Positions 46,663 to 56,488 of a DNA stretch of 64,000 nt are shown piece after piece. A program made the translations under genes and the position numbers. The notes under the pieces are model-generated. The model had not been told where the DNA came from and searched no databases. It saw nothing but the letters and a program-made list of their open reading frames with translations. Source of the DNA: Nitrosomonas marina (GTDB lineage Bacteria > Pseudomonadota > Gammaproteobacteria > Burkholderiales > Nitrosomonadaceae); contig NZ_FOCP01000017.1 in assembly GCF_900110145.1 (NCBI RefSeq), positions 1-64,000 of the forward strand, given 5' to 3'. Within the stretch, counting starts at the first letter, position 1. Every line of letters starts with the position of its first letter.

Positions 46663-47550
46663 TCAGTGTCGTTGCAGTTTCTGATAATACATCAGCCGCC
46701 TGTCACTGATTTTACCTTTATCTGCTGCTAGAATAAGCGCGCATCCCGGTTCATTGAGATGCCGGCAATTATGAAATCTGCAGTGTCCGATATAAGGGCG
46801 GAATTCGACAAAACACCACGCCATATCTTCATTACTGACATGATGAAGCCCGAACGCCTGAATACCTGGTGAATCAATGATAGCGCTGTCCGTGTCAAGA
46901 TGAAAAAGGCGCGAATGGGTCGTGGTGTGACAACCGGAATCCAGTGCCGTTGAAATATCCGCCGTGGCACGTTGTGCACCAGGAACCAGCGCATTGAGCA
47001 ATGTCGATTTGCCCATGCCGGACTGACCTGCCAGTACGCTCAATTGATTTTTGAGAAAAGGCCTGAGTGGTGAAATATTTTGTATTGCGCTGACCTTAAT
47101 CAGGGGATAGCCGATCGCTTCGTACAGCGACAGGGTTTCTACGGTATTTTGTGTTGGTTCGGCAAGATCGGTTTTGTTCAATACGATGATAGAGCGAATT
47201 TTCTGGCTTTCAGCGGCTATAAGACAGCGATTAACAAGCTCTTCGCTGTAACTGGGTACTGCAGCAATCACGATAATGATTTGCGATACATTGGCCGCAA
47301 TGATTTTTTCCTTGAAAGCATCGCTGCGATACAGAAGTGTTTTACGCGGGTGTATGGCTTCAATAACACCCTGGTCGGTTCCGGTCGCCCTGATCGTTAC
47401 CTTGTCACCGCAAGCAACGCCTCCTTTCTTGCCGCGCATCACACACGAAAGCAGCTCCCCTTCGGCTGTTTCTACCGAGTAGTGCCTGCCAAATACGGCA
47501 ATAACCAGACCTGTCTGATGCGAGTTGTCGTGCTGTTGAAGCGCGTTCAA
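46663..47550 (-). CDS. rsgA: Ribosome small subunit-dependent GTPase A
   Basis: 295 residues. OB-fold N-terminus (GLVIAVFGRHYSVETAEGELLSCVMRGKKGGVACGDKVTI), then the circularly permuted GTPase motifs: NKTDL (G4), GQSGMGKSTLLNALVPG (G1) and DSPGIQAFG (G3), with the zinc-binding C-x-x-H-x-C block (GHCRFHNCRHLNEPGCAL). RsgA assists late 30S maturation. TTG start at 47550 overlaps the TGA of phhB, so translation is likely coupled. A common betaproteobacterial arrangement. Confidence 0.95.
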   Translation of the reverse strand: MNALQQHDNSHQTGLVIAVFGRHYSVETAEGELLSCVMRGKKGGVACGDKVTIRATGTDQGVIEAIHPRKTLLYRSDAFKEKIIAANVSQIIIVIAAVPSYSEELVNRCLIAAESQKIRSIIVLNKTDLAEPTQNTVETLSLYEAIGYPLIKVSAIQNISPLRPFLKNQLSVLAGQSGMGKSTLLNALVPGAQRATADISTALDSGCHTTTHSRLFHLDTDSAIIDSPGIQAFGLHHVSNEDMAWCFVEFRPYIGHCRFHNCRHLNEPGCALILAADKGKISDRRLMYYQKLQRH

Positions 47551-47876
47551 ATGCTGAACAGCTTGTCTATCTTGGCTGCGCAGATGAAGTCATTCTCAGA
47601 CAGGCCACCAATGGCATGTGTGGTATATGTGACTTCACATCGGTTGTAGCTGACGGTCATGTCAGGATGATGGTCTTCCTGATGTGAGACCCATGCTACG
47701 GTATTGACGAAAGCCATGGTTTGATAATAGTTTTTGAAAGAATAGGTTTTGGTAATTTGCTTTTCCTGTAAGTGCCATTCGTCGAGTTGCTGCAGTAATT
47801 TCGCCGCAGCTTCGGCGTTTAGCGGTGCGACACCGCCTTCACAGGGTTTGCATTGTCTGGTTGTAAGATCATTCAT
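47547..47876 (-). CDS. phhB: Pterin-4a-carbinolamine dehydratase
   Basis: 109 residues. FVNTVAWVSHQEDHHPDMTVSYNRCEVTYTTHAIGGLSENDFICAAKID has the HxxHHP-type active-site His cluster of the PCD/DCoH family. It recycles tetrahydrobiopterin-type cofactors; in bacteria without phenylalanine hydroxylase it is also linked to molybdopterin metabolism. It shares a stop-start overlap with rsgA downstream and follows the M48 protease gene by 33 nt on the same strand, so three genes probably form an operon. Confidence 0.92.
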   Translation of the reverse strand: MNDLTTRQCKPCEGGVAPLNAEAAAKLLQQLDEWHLQEKQITKTYSFKNYYQTMAFVNTVAWVSHQEDHHPDMTVSYNRCEVTYTTHAIGGLSENDFICAAKIDKLFSI

Positions 47877-47909
47877 ACATTCAATTTTACGAAAATTTAA
47901 AGTTTATGG

Positions 47910-49163
47910 TTATAACTGATTTTGCAGATGCGCTACCCGGATGGAAGCCGGTGGGTGCGAATCGTAAAAAGTCGAGTGCAACGGATCGGGTGTCAGGGTG
48001 GCAGCATTATCCTGGTAGAGCTTAACCAGCGCGCTGATCAGATTATCGGCCGATGCATTTTTAGCAGCATAGGCATCGGCTTCAAATTCGTGCTTGCGTG
48101 AGTATATGCTCGATACCGGGTGAAACAGAAAGGTAAATACAGGCATTACAAGGAAAAAAAGCAGCAACGCCATCGCAGGCGCAGGTACCGAAGTACCGGT
48201 TACGCCCAGGCCTTCATAAAACCAGGGTTGATTCATCAGATAACCGAGAAGCCAGAAGAATGCCAGACTCAGTATGAACGAGAGAGCAATCCTTTTGATC
48301 ACATGGTGGTGTTTGAAATGTCCGAGTTCGTGTGCTAAAACAGCCTCAATTTCCCTGGGTTCGAGGCTTGAAAGCAACGTGTCAAAAAAAACTATGCGTT
48401 TGGTTTTGCCAAATCCGGTAAAGTACGCATTGCCATGTTTGCTGCGCCGCGAGCCATCCATTACAAACAGTCCGCTGGACTTAAAGCCGCATTTTTTCAT
48501 CAGTTGTTCTATGCGTGTTTTGAGCGTCTCATCTTCAAGCGGAGTAAATCGATTGAACAGAGGCGCAATCCAGCTTGGAAAAATTGCCAGTAAAAATAAA
48601 TTGAATGCCATCCAACCCGCCCAGGCATAGAGCCACCAGAATTCGCCTGTTTTTTCCATCAGCCACAGAATGGTAAATAGCAGGGGTGCACCTAATAAAG
48701 CCATCAGCAGACCTTGTTTGATCAAGTCAGCAAAAAACATGGCCGGAGTCATTTTATTGAACCCGAACCGTTCCTCGATGACGAAAACCCGGTAATAACT
48801 TAACGGTATTTCCACCAGGCTCATGATTAGAAAAGTGCTCATGATCAAGGCCATACCGTGAATGATCGGATCATTGAACCATTCTGACCAATAATGACTG
48901 ATAGCATCCAATCCACCGCCCAGCGTCAGAATCAGCAATATCCCTGCATGCAAAAAAATACCGGGGTAGCCGGCTCGTGTTTTTGCACAGGTATAATCGG
49001 CCGCCTTGCGGTGATCAGTAAGACTGATCTTGCTGGCAAATTCCTCGGGGACTCTGTTCTGGTGAGCACGTACATGGCGGATATGCCGTGACGACAGCCA
49101 TACCTGAATCGAAACGGTCAATAATAAAACAGTGATAAAAATCAAGGTAAATGATTGCATCAT
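47910..49163 (-). CDS. M48 (Ste24-type) membrane metallopeptidase
   Basis: 417 residues with several transmembrane helices, the zinc motif HELGHFKHH and the downstream EFEADAYAAKNAS (third zinc ligand Glu). DPLHSTFYDSHPPASIRVAHLQ at the C-terminus is typical of the Ste24/CAAX prenyl protease 1 relatives in Proteobacteria. The catalytic site faces the membrane interior or cytoplasm and the family takes part in membrane protein quality control. First gene of the M48-phhB-rsgA unit. ATG at 49163. Confidence 0.92.
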   Translation of the reverse strand: MMQSFTLIFITVLLLTVSIQVWLSSRHIRHVRAHQNRVPEEFASKISLTDHRKAADYTCAKTRAGYPGIFLHAGILLILTLGGGLDAISHYWSEWFNDPIIHGMALIMSTFLIMSLVEIPLSYYRVFVIEERFGFNKMTPAMFFADLIKQGLLMALLGAPLLFTILWLMEKTGEFWWLYAWAGWMAFNLFLLAIFPSWIAPLFNRFTPLEDETLKTRIEQLMKKCGFKSSGLFVMDGSRRSKHGNAYFTGFGKTKRIVFFDTLLSSLEPREIEAVLAHELGHFKHHHVIKRIALSFILSLAFFWLLGYLMNQPWFYEGLGVTGTSVPAPAMALLLFFLVMPVFTFLFHPVSSIYSRKHEFEADAYAAKNASADNLISALVKLYQDNAATLTPDPLHSTFYDSHPPASIRVAHLQNQL

Positions 49164-49263
49164 GGTTATTTTCTAAGTAATCGATATTGAAAGTGACGTT
49201 GTGATACCGTTTGTGACAAAATAAAACAGATTACATTCATTAATTCTGACTTTTTGTTTAATT

Positions 49264-49815
49264 ATGGCACAAGATAACAATAATCATAACCTTATTTGGA
49301 TTGATATGGAGATGACCGGCCTTGATCCGGATAAGGATCGAATCATTGAGGTCGCAATTGTCATCACCGATGGACAACTCAATATGCTTGCCGAAAGTCC
49401 TGTTCTGGTTGTTTCTCAATCAAATGCAGTACTTGAGGGTATGGATAAATGGAACCGGTCGACGCATGCAAAATCGGGTCTGATCGGCAAGGTCAAAGCG
49501 TCAACAATGACAGAAGCCGATGTGGAAACGCAAATGCTGTCCTTCTTGCGGCAGCATGTTCCCTCCGGTGCTTCACCCATGTGCGGCAATTCAATTTGCC
49601 AGGATCGCCGCTTTATGGCACGCTGGATGCCGGGACTTGAAGCGTATTTCCACTATCGCAATCTGGATGTCAGCACACTCAAAGAACTTGTCAAGCGCTG
49701 GAAGCCTGAAATCGCTTCAGGATTGAAAAAAGAAAGCAAACACGAAGCATTGGCCGATATTTATGATTCTATCAATGAACTCAAGTATTACCGGGAACAT
49801 TTTATCGGACTATAA
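49264..49815 (+). CDS. orn: Oligoribonuclease
   Basis: 183 residues of a DEDDh 3'-5' exonuclease: [70 protein letters not shown] segment and [23 protein letters not shown]. Oligoribonuclease degrades the 2-5 nt products of RNA decay and is essential in many bacteria; it also cleaves pGpG. Divergent from the M48 gene. Motifs and length are standard. Confidence 0.96.
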   Translation: MAQDNNNHNLIWIDMEMTGLDPDKDRIIEVAIVITDGQLNMLAESPVLVVSQSNAVLEGMDKWNRSTHAKSGLIGKVKASTMTEADVETQMLSFLRQHVPSGASPMCGNSICQDRRFMARWMPGLEAYFHYRNLDVSTLKELVKRWKPEIASGLKKESKHEALADIYDSINELKYYREHFIGL

Positions 49816-49981
49816 CAAGCGATGATATCGCTGCTCAACAATCCGGAATCATAGCCAACGATTGAACATTTGTTGACTTGATCGAAACAGTTTTTTCATG
49901 CCAACGTGTTATTAAATGTGACTCGAAAAGCATGCTATTATTTTTTTCGTATCAGTATATTCACTTATAAGGAGAACAAAC

Positions 49982-50551
49982 ATGTCCGATTCTAAACGCT
50001 TCATTTCAGTGTCTGCGGCAGCAGCTTTATTTGTATTGACGCTGAATCTGCCTTCCGCCATGGCGCATAGTCCAGGCCTTGATGATGACCATCATCATGA
50101 TCAGGATTCATGTGAAATGTGTGAAAAGAAAATATCCAAAATGGATGCCGATGGAGATGGCAAAATCAGTAGAAGAGAATTCATGAAATTTCAGGGCGAG
50201 AAATTTAACAAACATGATTTGAATAATGATCGTTTTCTGGATATGGACGAGATCCACTGGATGATGGAAGACATGCACGCGCAAATGAAAAAGGACCATG
50301 ATCACGATGAGAAGCATGACAAAGATAACGCTGACCACGGACATGGACATGGACACGGACATGGGCACGGCCATGGACACGGAGACGAAGAAGAAGGTGC
50401 GCATGGACACGGCCATGGTCATGGTCATGGAAAAGAACATGCTGAAAAACAGGAACATGATCATGAAGAGATTGAGCATTCACCGCATGGAAGTCATGGT
50501 GAGGCGACACATGACGGTGATGATGAACAGGATGCACACATGAATCACTGA
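49982..50551 (+). CDS. Exported EF-hand and His-Gly repeat metal-binding protein
   Basis: 189 residues. Signal peptide (cleavage after SAMA), a HHHHD cluster, two EF-hand loops (DADGDGKISRREF near 58-70 and DLNNDRFLDMDEI near 80-92), then a C-terminal half consisting almost entirely of GHGHGH units and acidic residues, ending DAHMNH. EF-hands should bind calcium and the His tracts transition metals such as nickel, zinc or copper. ATG has AAGGAGAAC seven or eight bases upstream. It converges with the heavy-metal efflux operon at 50765-56488, which fits a metal-handling role. No known family beyond EF-hand. Confidence 0.8.
   Translation: MSDSKRFISVSAAAALFVLTLNLPSAMAHSPGLDDDHHHDQDSCEMCEKKISKMDADGDGKISRREFMKFQGEKFNKHDLNNDRFLDMDEIHWMMEDMHAQMKKDHDHDEKHDKDNADHGHGHGHGHGHGHGHGDEEEGAHGHGHGHGHGKEHAEKQEHDHEEIEHSPHGSHGEATHDGDDEQDAHMNH
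50336..50430 (+). repeat. Tandem Gly-His codon repeat
   Basis: Two tracts of a six-base unit close to GGACAT/GGCCAT/GGTCAT (50336-50385 and 50400-50430) encode GHGHGH runs. Such repeats expand and shrink by slippage, so copy number may vary between strains. Confidence 0.8.
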
Positions 50552-50588
50552 ATCGATTCCGTGTAGTTGATTCAATGGCAACCATTCA

Positions 50589-50613
50589 ATACCACCGGTC
50601 AGTCTGGTGGTAT
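50589..50613. terminator. Possible terminator hairpin after the EF-hand gene
   Basis: ATACCACC (50589-50596) pairs with GGTGGTAT (50606-50613) around a 9-nt loop, 38 nt past the stop at 50551. No T-run, so low confidence. Confidence 0.35.
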
Positions 50614-50764
50614 CTGGCCATAGGGAAGCGAAAGGAAATCTGCTCTCTTCTAAACTAATAGATCTAAACTTACCATCACTTCAGAAAAAAGGGTAACTGT
50701 CAGATCAAGTCTAAATCAGTATAAATTAGTCCGTCAGTTTCCCTTGGTAATCACACTAATACAT

Positions 50765-52024
50765 CTAATGCGCGTGAGAGGTTTCGCTTTTGTTTATTTC
50801 CGCAATCAGATAATAGGCATTGTTCCATGCCACCTTGGCATCATCCGGGAATGATTCGACCGGGGATAGTTCAATCCATCCATCATCCGAAATACCCGTC
50901 CTGACCTCGACAGGCCTGAAAATCCATTCCGTTTTCTCATTTTGATGGTGATGTTCCGCGGAGAAAATAAACGATTTTCCATCGTCTGTGACAACGGCAC
51001 TTTCCGGCAGCGCAGTGACAGACGAGTTTTCGATATGGATTTCACCGGAAATATACATACCTGGAATCATAAGATTATGTTTTTGTTCGATCTCTGCATG
51101 CACATGGATGGCCCTGGGAGTTTGCTCAAAATTCTTTCCAACCGCAAGGATTCGCGCGGCTATTGTTTTCCCAGGGAGAGATTCAACTCTGAATGATACT
51201 CTCTGGCCTTCACGAACTTGGGAGACGTTTTTTTCAAACACCATCAGGTCAGCGTGAATATGATCCAGATTCATGATCATAAACAATGTTGCATTGGGGT
51301 CGACAAATTGTCCAAGTTGTATCAGCACCTTCTCGATGTTGCCATCAATCGGACTGACTACAGGGACGCTTCGCAGAATTTTTCCCGTTCTGACCTGTTT
51401 TGCATCAATATTCAGTTGCACTAGTTGCGCCTCGTATCCTGCGGTTTCACCTTTCATTGCCAGGTAATCTGCTTTTGCCTGCTGGTATGCTTTGGCAGAG
51501 CCGACACCTGCCTCAAAAAGGTGTTCTTCACGCAAATATTCCTTTCTCAGGAACTGCATTTGATTATAGACACGTATATAAGCTGCCTGAAGATTGGTCA
51601 AATTGGGGTGAGAGAGATAAGCCAGTATCTGGCCTTTATGTACCTTTTCACCTTCTATCACCTCGATTGCAGTGACGTTTGCACCCAAAATTGCTGTAAC
51701 GGTGGCCCTGTGTTGTGGAAACAGGGCAAGCCTACCATTTACTTTAAATTTTCCCGAAAGTGAGCGTACAGGTAAAGTGTCGATCCGGATGTCCAGGCTG
51801 GCTAGCATCGATTCAGACAAATGAACCTCATTGATCTCCTGGTGCACATGCTTAGAATCCGTTTTGCTGTGGCGATCAAATTCATTGATATCGGAATGGT
51901 GGTGGTGCTTGTGTTCGTTTTCTGCTTTAGGCGCAGGATGATCGTTAGTTTGTTGGTAACAACCGGGCAAGGGCAGAATAATCAGTATCAGGAAAGCAGG
52001 CAGTGACAGATTGAATAGATTCAT
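50765..52024 (-). CDS. czcB: CzcB-like periplasmic adaptor (lipoprotein)
   Basis: 419 residues. Signal sequence with lipobox LPGC (Cys22), then a His-rich stretch (ENEHKHHHHSDINEFDRHSK) that may collect metal. HlyD-type membrane fusion protein core: VTAIEVIEGEKVHKGQILAYLSHPNLTNLQ (lipoyl half), a helical hairpin (about 160-215), VVSPIDGNIEKVLIQLGQFVDPNATLFMI, and the beta-barrel and proximal domains. Another His cluster near 345-360 (SAEHHHQNEKTEW) is characteristic of heavy-metal adaptors. It links the RND pump to its outer-membrane channel. It follows the czcA-czcC gene by 27 nt on the same strand; adaptor last is the reverse of the usual CBA order. Confidence 0.88.
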   Translation of the reverse strand: MNLFNLSLPAFLILIILPLPGCYQQTNDHPAPKAENEHKHHHHSDINEFDRHSKTDSKHVHQEINEVHLSESMLASLDIRIDTLPVRSLSGKFKVNGRLALFPQHRATVTAILGANVTAIEVIEGEKVHKGQILAYLSHPNLTNLQAAYIRVYNQMQFLRKEYLREEHLFEAGVGSAKAYQQAKADYLAMKGETAGYEAQLVQLNIDAKQVRTGKILRSVPVVSPIDGNIEKVLIQLGQFVDPNATLFMIMNLDHIHADLMVFEKNVSQVREGQRVSFRVESLPGKTIAARILAVGKNFEQTPRAIHVHAEIEQKHNLMIPGMYISGEIHIENSSVTALPESAVVTDDGKSFIFSAEHHHQNEKTEWIFRPVEVRTGISDDGWIELSPVESFPDDAKVAWNNAYYLIAEINKSETSHAH

Positions 52025-52051
52025 TTAATTTGCTCTTTATTCGAAAATTTT

Positions 52052-55000
52052 TCAGTGCGGTTTTTTCAAGAAATATTCCAGCTGAAATCGGCTGTCCAGG
52101 TAATTGCCAAATGCACTCCATGAATCGATTTCAACACGTATCGCTTCACGCATATTTTGCAAGAATGTGACGTAGTCGATCGCCCCCTTTTTATATGCAA
52201 ACAGCGCACCTTCCTGTTGTTCCTGGGCCATCGGGAGCGCTGTTTGCTGATAGTACCGCCATGAATTCAACCATTTGGTGTACTGTTCGCGAATGCTTTG
52301 ATATGCAGTGTTCAGTTCCCGTTGCGTTTGCCGGAGATTTTGAGCGGCAATTGAACGTTGAATTTTGGCCGATTGCGACCTTCCCAGTTCCGGACCGAAA
52401 AATAGCGGAATCTGAATGCCTGCCTGGAACTGGTGAAAGCCGCCAGGTAGTCCTGTAATCTCCTGTTTGCCATACATCAGGTTGAATTTTGGCATAAACT
52501 GCGCTTTTCTTTCATTGACAGCTGCGTCAGCCACGTTGATTTGTTGTTTGGAAACATCCAATAATGGGTGATTTTCCAAAGCACCGGCCGTTGATTCAAG
52601 CGGTATATCCAGTTGATGCGCTGGCGTGTCAGGGACGTTAAAAAAGGTGTCGGTGACAAACCATAGATTGAGTTTCTGTAATGCGCTCAGATAATCACGA
52701 TAGGCTTGTTCTTTTAATATCTGTACTTGATTTCCCTGGTTTGCTGTCGCCAGGTATTCCAGTTTGGAGGTTGCGCCAACTTCAAGCCGTATACTGGCTG
52801 CGCGTTCGATATCCTTAAAGATTGAATCCAGGCGTGTGTACACTCTATAGTTTTTTTGGGCTGTATAGGCCTCGGCCCAGGCACGGCTGACTTCACGTTC
52901 TACTTCAATAACGGAGAGCCTAAACACGCTTTCAGCCAATCCTATTTGCTCTTCTTGAAGTTTTAGTCTGGGCGACACCCCGAAGATATCGATTTGACGT
53001 TGTTGTATGCCGATTTGGGTGTAAACGCCTTGCGCTTTGCCAATTTCTTCTCCACCGGTGAAAATGGATGTATTGCCCAGGTTCCAGGCAGTCTTTTTCA
53101 AGACTTCCTGGTTTTCTATTTCTAGTTTCGCAGCCTGGATTTTAGGAAAATTTTCGATGGCAAGTCGTTTGGCATCGTCCAGCGCAATCGTTTGTTCGCT
53201 GCCGGATGGGTGTGTTGGTGCTGGCGTCGCTGTGGCGGCGTACAATGAAACGAATAACAGGAGCAAGATGGACATTGGTTTTCTCGGTTTTGATATTAGA
53301 GTTTTTTCGCGGCGCTTCTTTTCTGCCCCTTTTGGGGTTTCAGTGCCATGGATCTCAACAATCGCATACAATACCGGCAGCACGATCAGTGTAAACAGTG
53401 CTGATGAAAACAAGCCTCCTATCACTACAGTGGACAACGGATGCTGGATTTCAGAACCTGCCGTCACGGCAAGTGCCATAGGCATAAATCCAACAATATC
53501 TGTTGTGTCGGCGAGCAGGATGGGCCTGATTCTCTCTTTGGTGCCGATAAGAATACGTTGTTTGATATGGGTGAATCCTTCCGCTTTCAACGTGTTGAAA
53601 CGATCTATGAGCACCAGATCGTCAAGCACGGCGATGCCGAAAACTACAATAAAACCAATACCGGCAGAAATACTGAAGGGCATGTCTCGTATCCATAGGG
53701 CAAATACACCACCAATTGCAGCCAGTGGAACACCGGCGAAGATTATCAGTGAGTGGGAAATTGACCTCAGGGCAAAGTAGAGCAGTAAAAAAACCATGAA
53801 TAAAACAATGGGAACAAGTACAGTTAGTCTCTGTTTTGCGCTGAGCAGATTCTCGTATTCTCCGCCATAAGTAAGGTAGTATCCAGGCGGCAAATCCAGC
53901 TCGGTATTCAGCTTTTGCTGGATATCCCTGACCACGGATTCGACATCGCGCCCTCGGGTGTTGATGCCTACATAGGTTCTTCGATAGGCATTGTCGCGTG
54001 ATATTTGCATGGGTCCCTGCGCGTAATTGATATCTGCCAGCTCCTGGAGCGGAATTTGATGGCCATTGGGCAGGTCCACGTAAAGATTGCGTAAATCATC
54101 AATACTTTTCTGGTAGGCAGGATCAAAACGTATAACCATTTCAAAGCGCTTCTCGCCTTCCAGGATGATACCTGCAACACCGCCGGCAAACGCTGTATTG
54201 ATATATTCATTCAGCTTCTCTATATTCAATTCGTACTGAGCGAGCTTTTCCCGGTTGTAACGTACGGTCATTTGAGGAAGACCGGTAATTCTCTCAGGGC
54301 TGACATCGCCCACCCCGGGCACCGTTTGGATGATTTTTGCCATTTGCTCAACTTTCTGTGCCAGTACACTAAGATCATCACCGTACAGCTTTACAGCAAT
54401 ATCTTCTCGAACTCCGGTCAACAGCTCGTTGAAACGAAGCTCAACCGGCTGACTGAAAACCAGGTTGACACCCACAAGCCTGCTATCGAGCAGAGTCTTT
54501 ATTTTTTCTATGAGTGCATCCTTTGAATTTGCGGAAACCCACTGGCTGGTGTCTTTCTCCAGAATGATGAACATGTCGGCGATATCCATTGGCATCGGGT
54601 CGGTCGGAATATCGGAGACCCCAATTTTGGATAAAACGGATTGAATCTCAGGAAAATTCTCCAGCAAAATATTTTCAATTTTATTGGAGACCTCAATCGC
54701 TTCACTGAGGCTGCTTCCCGGTCTGATTAGCGCCTGCATCGCAATGTCGCCTTCGTCCAGCTGAGGTATGAAAACACCGCCCATTCTTGAAAAAATAAAT
54801 CCGGCCGAGCCGAACAGGGATATCGCGACAATGATGACTATTGCTTTATGTCGCAACGCGCTTTTCAGTATTGGCCGGTAGGCGTGATGAAACCCGCTTA
54901 CAATGCGGTTACCGCAATTCTCAAGTCGTTTGCCCAGTTTTTTATATAAAGCCCCTTTGTTTTTTGTCGGCTTTAAAAGCAGGGCGGACATCATCGGAAC

Positions 55001-56488
55001 GTATGTCAGGCAAAGCAGGATTGCGCCCAGCATGGCGAAGCCAAGCGTATAAGCCATGGGATGGAACATTTTGCCTTCAATGCCGGTCAGCGACAGGATG
55101 GGTATAAACACAATCAAAATAATCAACTGGCCAAAAAACGCTGTTTTCATCATGGTGCTACCTGCGTTATAGGCGATGTCATCCATGACGTCCTGGCTGA
55201 TTGCGAAAGTATTCGACCTGAGTTGCTTCTGAATTTCAAAAACGGTTCGTTCGACTATGATGACGACGCCATCTACAATGATCCCGAAATCAATAGCGCC
55301 CAGACTGATCAAGTTGCCTGATACATCAAACAGGCGCATCATGATAAAAGCAAACAGCAGTGATAAAGGAATGGCGCTGGCGGTAATAATCCCGCCGCGT
55401 ATACTGCCTAAAAGTATGACCAGGACAAAAATGACAATAAGTGCGCCTTCTGTAAGATTCTGGGTGACAGTTGTAGTAGTTCTTTCTATCAATGCGCTTC
55501 TATCGAGAAACGGTTTGATTTCAATGCCTTCTGGCAGGGATTTTTGAATTTCACCGATGCGTTCCTGAACATTATGAATAACGGCGTTTGAATTGGAACC
55601 TCGCAGCATCATTATTATGCCGCCAACTGCTTCTCTGCCATCCTGTGTAAAAGCGCCGTAGCGAATCTGGTGACCAAAGTGTACTTTTTCTGCGATATCT
55701 CTGATTAAAACAGGAATGCCATTTTCATTTTTTATGAAGATATTCTGGATATCTTCGAGTGAACGTACCAGTCCTTCGCCGCGGATAAAATTGGCCATAT
55801 TGTGTTTTTCAATATACGCCCCGCCGGTATTGGCATTGTTGTGACGTAGCGCTTCAAATACTTCGGAAATGGAAATATTGTTGGCGTTCAGCCGTTCGGG
55901 GTTGATGGCAATTTCGTATTGCTTAATTTTCCCGCCGAAGGAATTGATACCCACGACGCCATCCACCAGCGCCATTTGTCGTTTGACGATCCAGTCTTGA
56001 ATGGTGCGTAATTCCGTGGGTGAAAAGTCGGCCTCGTATCCCGGCTTGGGCTGAAGGGTATACTGGTATATTTCACCCAGACCCGTTGTGATTGGGCCCA
56101 TATGCGGGTTTCCAAACTGTTCTGGAATCTGTTGCTTGACCGTGTTCAGTTTTTCCTGAACCAGTTGGCGTGGCAAATAGGTTCCCATATCATCTTCAAA
56201 GACGATAGTCACAACTGAGAGGCCAAAACGTGAGATAGACCGGATTTCCACAACGCCGGGCAGATTGGCCATTGCCAGTTCAACCGGAAAAGTGACGAAT
56301 CGCTCGATGTCTTCGGTCGCCAGACTTTGAGACACCGTGATGACCTGCACCTGATTATTGGTGATGTCGGGCAGAGAGCCAAGATTCATGGTGAACATGG
56401 AATAAACGCCAGCACATATCAGGCTGACTGTCATCAAACCCACAATCAGTTTGTTCTTGATTGAAAAATATATGATGTTATTGATCAT
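52052..56488 (-). CDS. czcA: CzcA-CzcC fusion: heavy-metal RND pump plus outer-membrane channel
   Basis: 1478 residues. Residues 1 to about 1045 are a CusA/CzcA-family RND pump with twelve transmembrane helices and the DFGIIVDGVVIIVE sequence in helix 4, a pattern found in divalent-metal (Co/Zn/Cd) HME pumps. A basic linker (KGAEKKRREKTLISKPRK) and a second hydrophobic segment starting at Met1072 follow. Residues about 1100-1478 are a TolC/CzcC-type outer-membrane efflux protein (SEQTIALDDAKRLAIENFPKIQAAKLEIENQ, ARAWAEAYTAQKNY-like, ENHPLLDVSKQQINVADAAVNERKAQFMPKFNLMYGKQ). Such fusions are known in Bacteroidota homologues. Met1072 lies in a signal-like context, so separate translation or processing is possible. 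Confidence 0.9.
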   Translation of the reverse strand: MINNIIYFSIKNKLIVGLMTVSLICAGVYSMFTMNLGSLPDITNNQVQVITVSQSLATEDIERFVTFPVELAMANLPGVVEIRSISRFGLSVVTIVFEDDMGTYLPRQLVQEKLNTVKQQIPEQFGNPHMGPITTGLGEIYQYTLQPKPGYEADFSPTELRTIQDWIVKRQMALVDGVVGINSFGGKIKQYEIAINPERLNANNISISEVFEALRHNNANTGGAYIEKHNMANFIRGEGLVRSLEDIQNIFIKNENGIPVLIRDIAEKVHFGHQIRYGAFTQDGREAVGGIIMMLRGSNSNAVIHNVQERIGEIQKSLPEGIEIKPFLDRSALIERTTTTVTQNLTEGALIVIFVLVILLGSIRGGIITASAIPLSLLFAFIMMRLFDVSGNLISLGAIDFGIIVDGVVIIVERTVFEIQKQLRSNTFAISQDVMDDIAYNAGSTMMKTAFFGQLIILIVFIPILSLTGIEGKMFHPMAYTLGFAMLGAILLCLTYVPMMSALLLKPTKNKGALYKKLGKRLENCGNRIVSGFHHAYRPILKSALRHKAIVIIVAISLFGSAGFIFSRMGGVFIPQLDEGDIAMQALIRPGSSLSEAIEVSNKIENILLENFPEIQSVLSKIGVSDIPTDPMPMDIADMFIILEKDTSQWVSANSKDALIEKIKTLLDSRLVGVNLVFSQPVELRFNELLTGVREDIAVKLYGDDLSVLAQKVEQMAKIIQTVPGVGDVSPERITGLPQMTVRYNREKLAQYELNIEKLNEYINTAFAGGVAGIILEGEKRFEMVIRFDPAYQKSIDDLRNLYVDLPNGHQIPLQELADINYAQGPMQISRDNAYRRTYVGINTRGRDVESVVRDIQQKLNTELDLPPGYYLTYGGEYENLLSAKQRLTVLVPIVLFMVFLLLYFALRSISHSLIIFAGVPLAAIGGVFALWIRDMPFSISAGIGFIVVFGIAVLDDLVLIDRFNTLKAEGFTHIKQRILIGTKERIRPILLADTTDIVGFMPMALAVTAGSEIQHPLSTVVIGGLFSSALFTLIVLPVLYAIVEIHGTETPKGAEKKRREKTLISKPRKPMSILLLLFVSLYAATATPAPTHPSGSEQTIALDDAKRLAIENFPKIQAAKLEIENQEVLKKTAWNLGNTSIFTGGEEIGKAQGVYTQIGIQQRQIDIFGVSPRLKLQEEQIGLAESVFRLSVIEVEREVSRAWAEAYTAQKNYRVYTRLDSIFKDIERAASIRLEVGATSKLEYLATANQGNQVQILKEQAYRDYLSALQKLNLWFVTDTFFNVPDTPAHQLDIPLESTAGALENHPLLDVSKQQINVADAAVNERKAQFMPKFNLMYGKQEITGLPGGFHQFQAGIQIPLFFGPELGRSQSAKIQRSIAAQNLRQTQRELNTAYQSIREQYTKWLNSWRYYQQTALPMAQEQQEGALFAYKKGAIDYVTFLQNMREAIRVEIDSWSAFGNYLDSRFQLEYFLKKPH

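Noticed and set aside
50336..50430. Repeat tract as a CRISPR array
   Set aside because: The repeats are in-frame six-base units coding GHGHGH without spacers.
50108..50585. Minus-strand frames across the His-rich EF-hand gene
   Set aside because: They are long only because the repetitive sequence lacks stop codons on the opposite strand.
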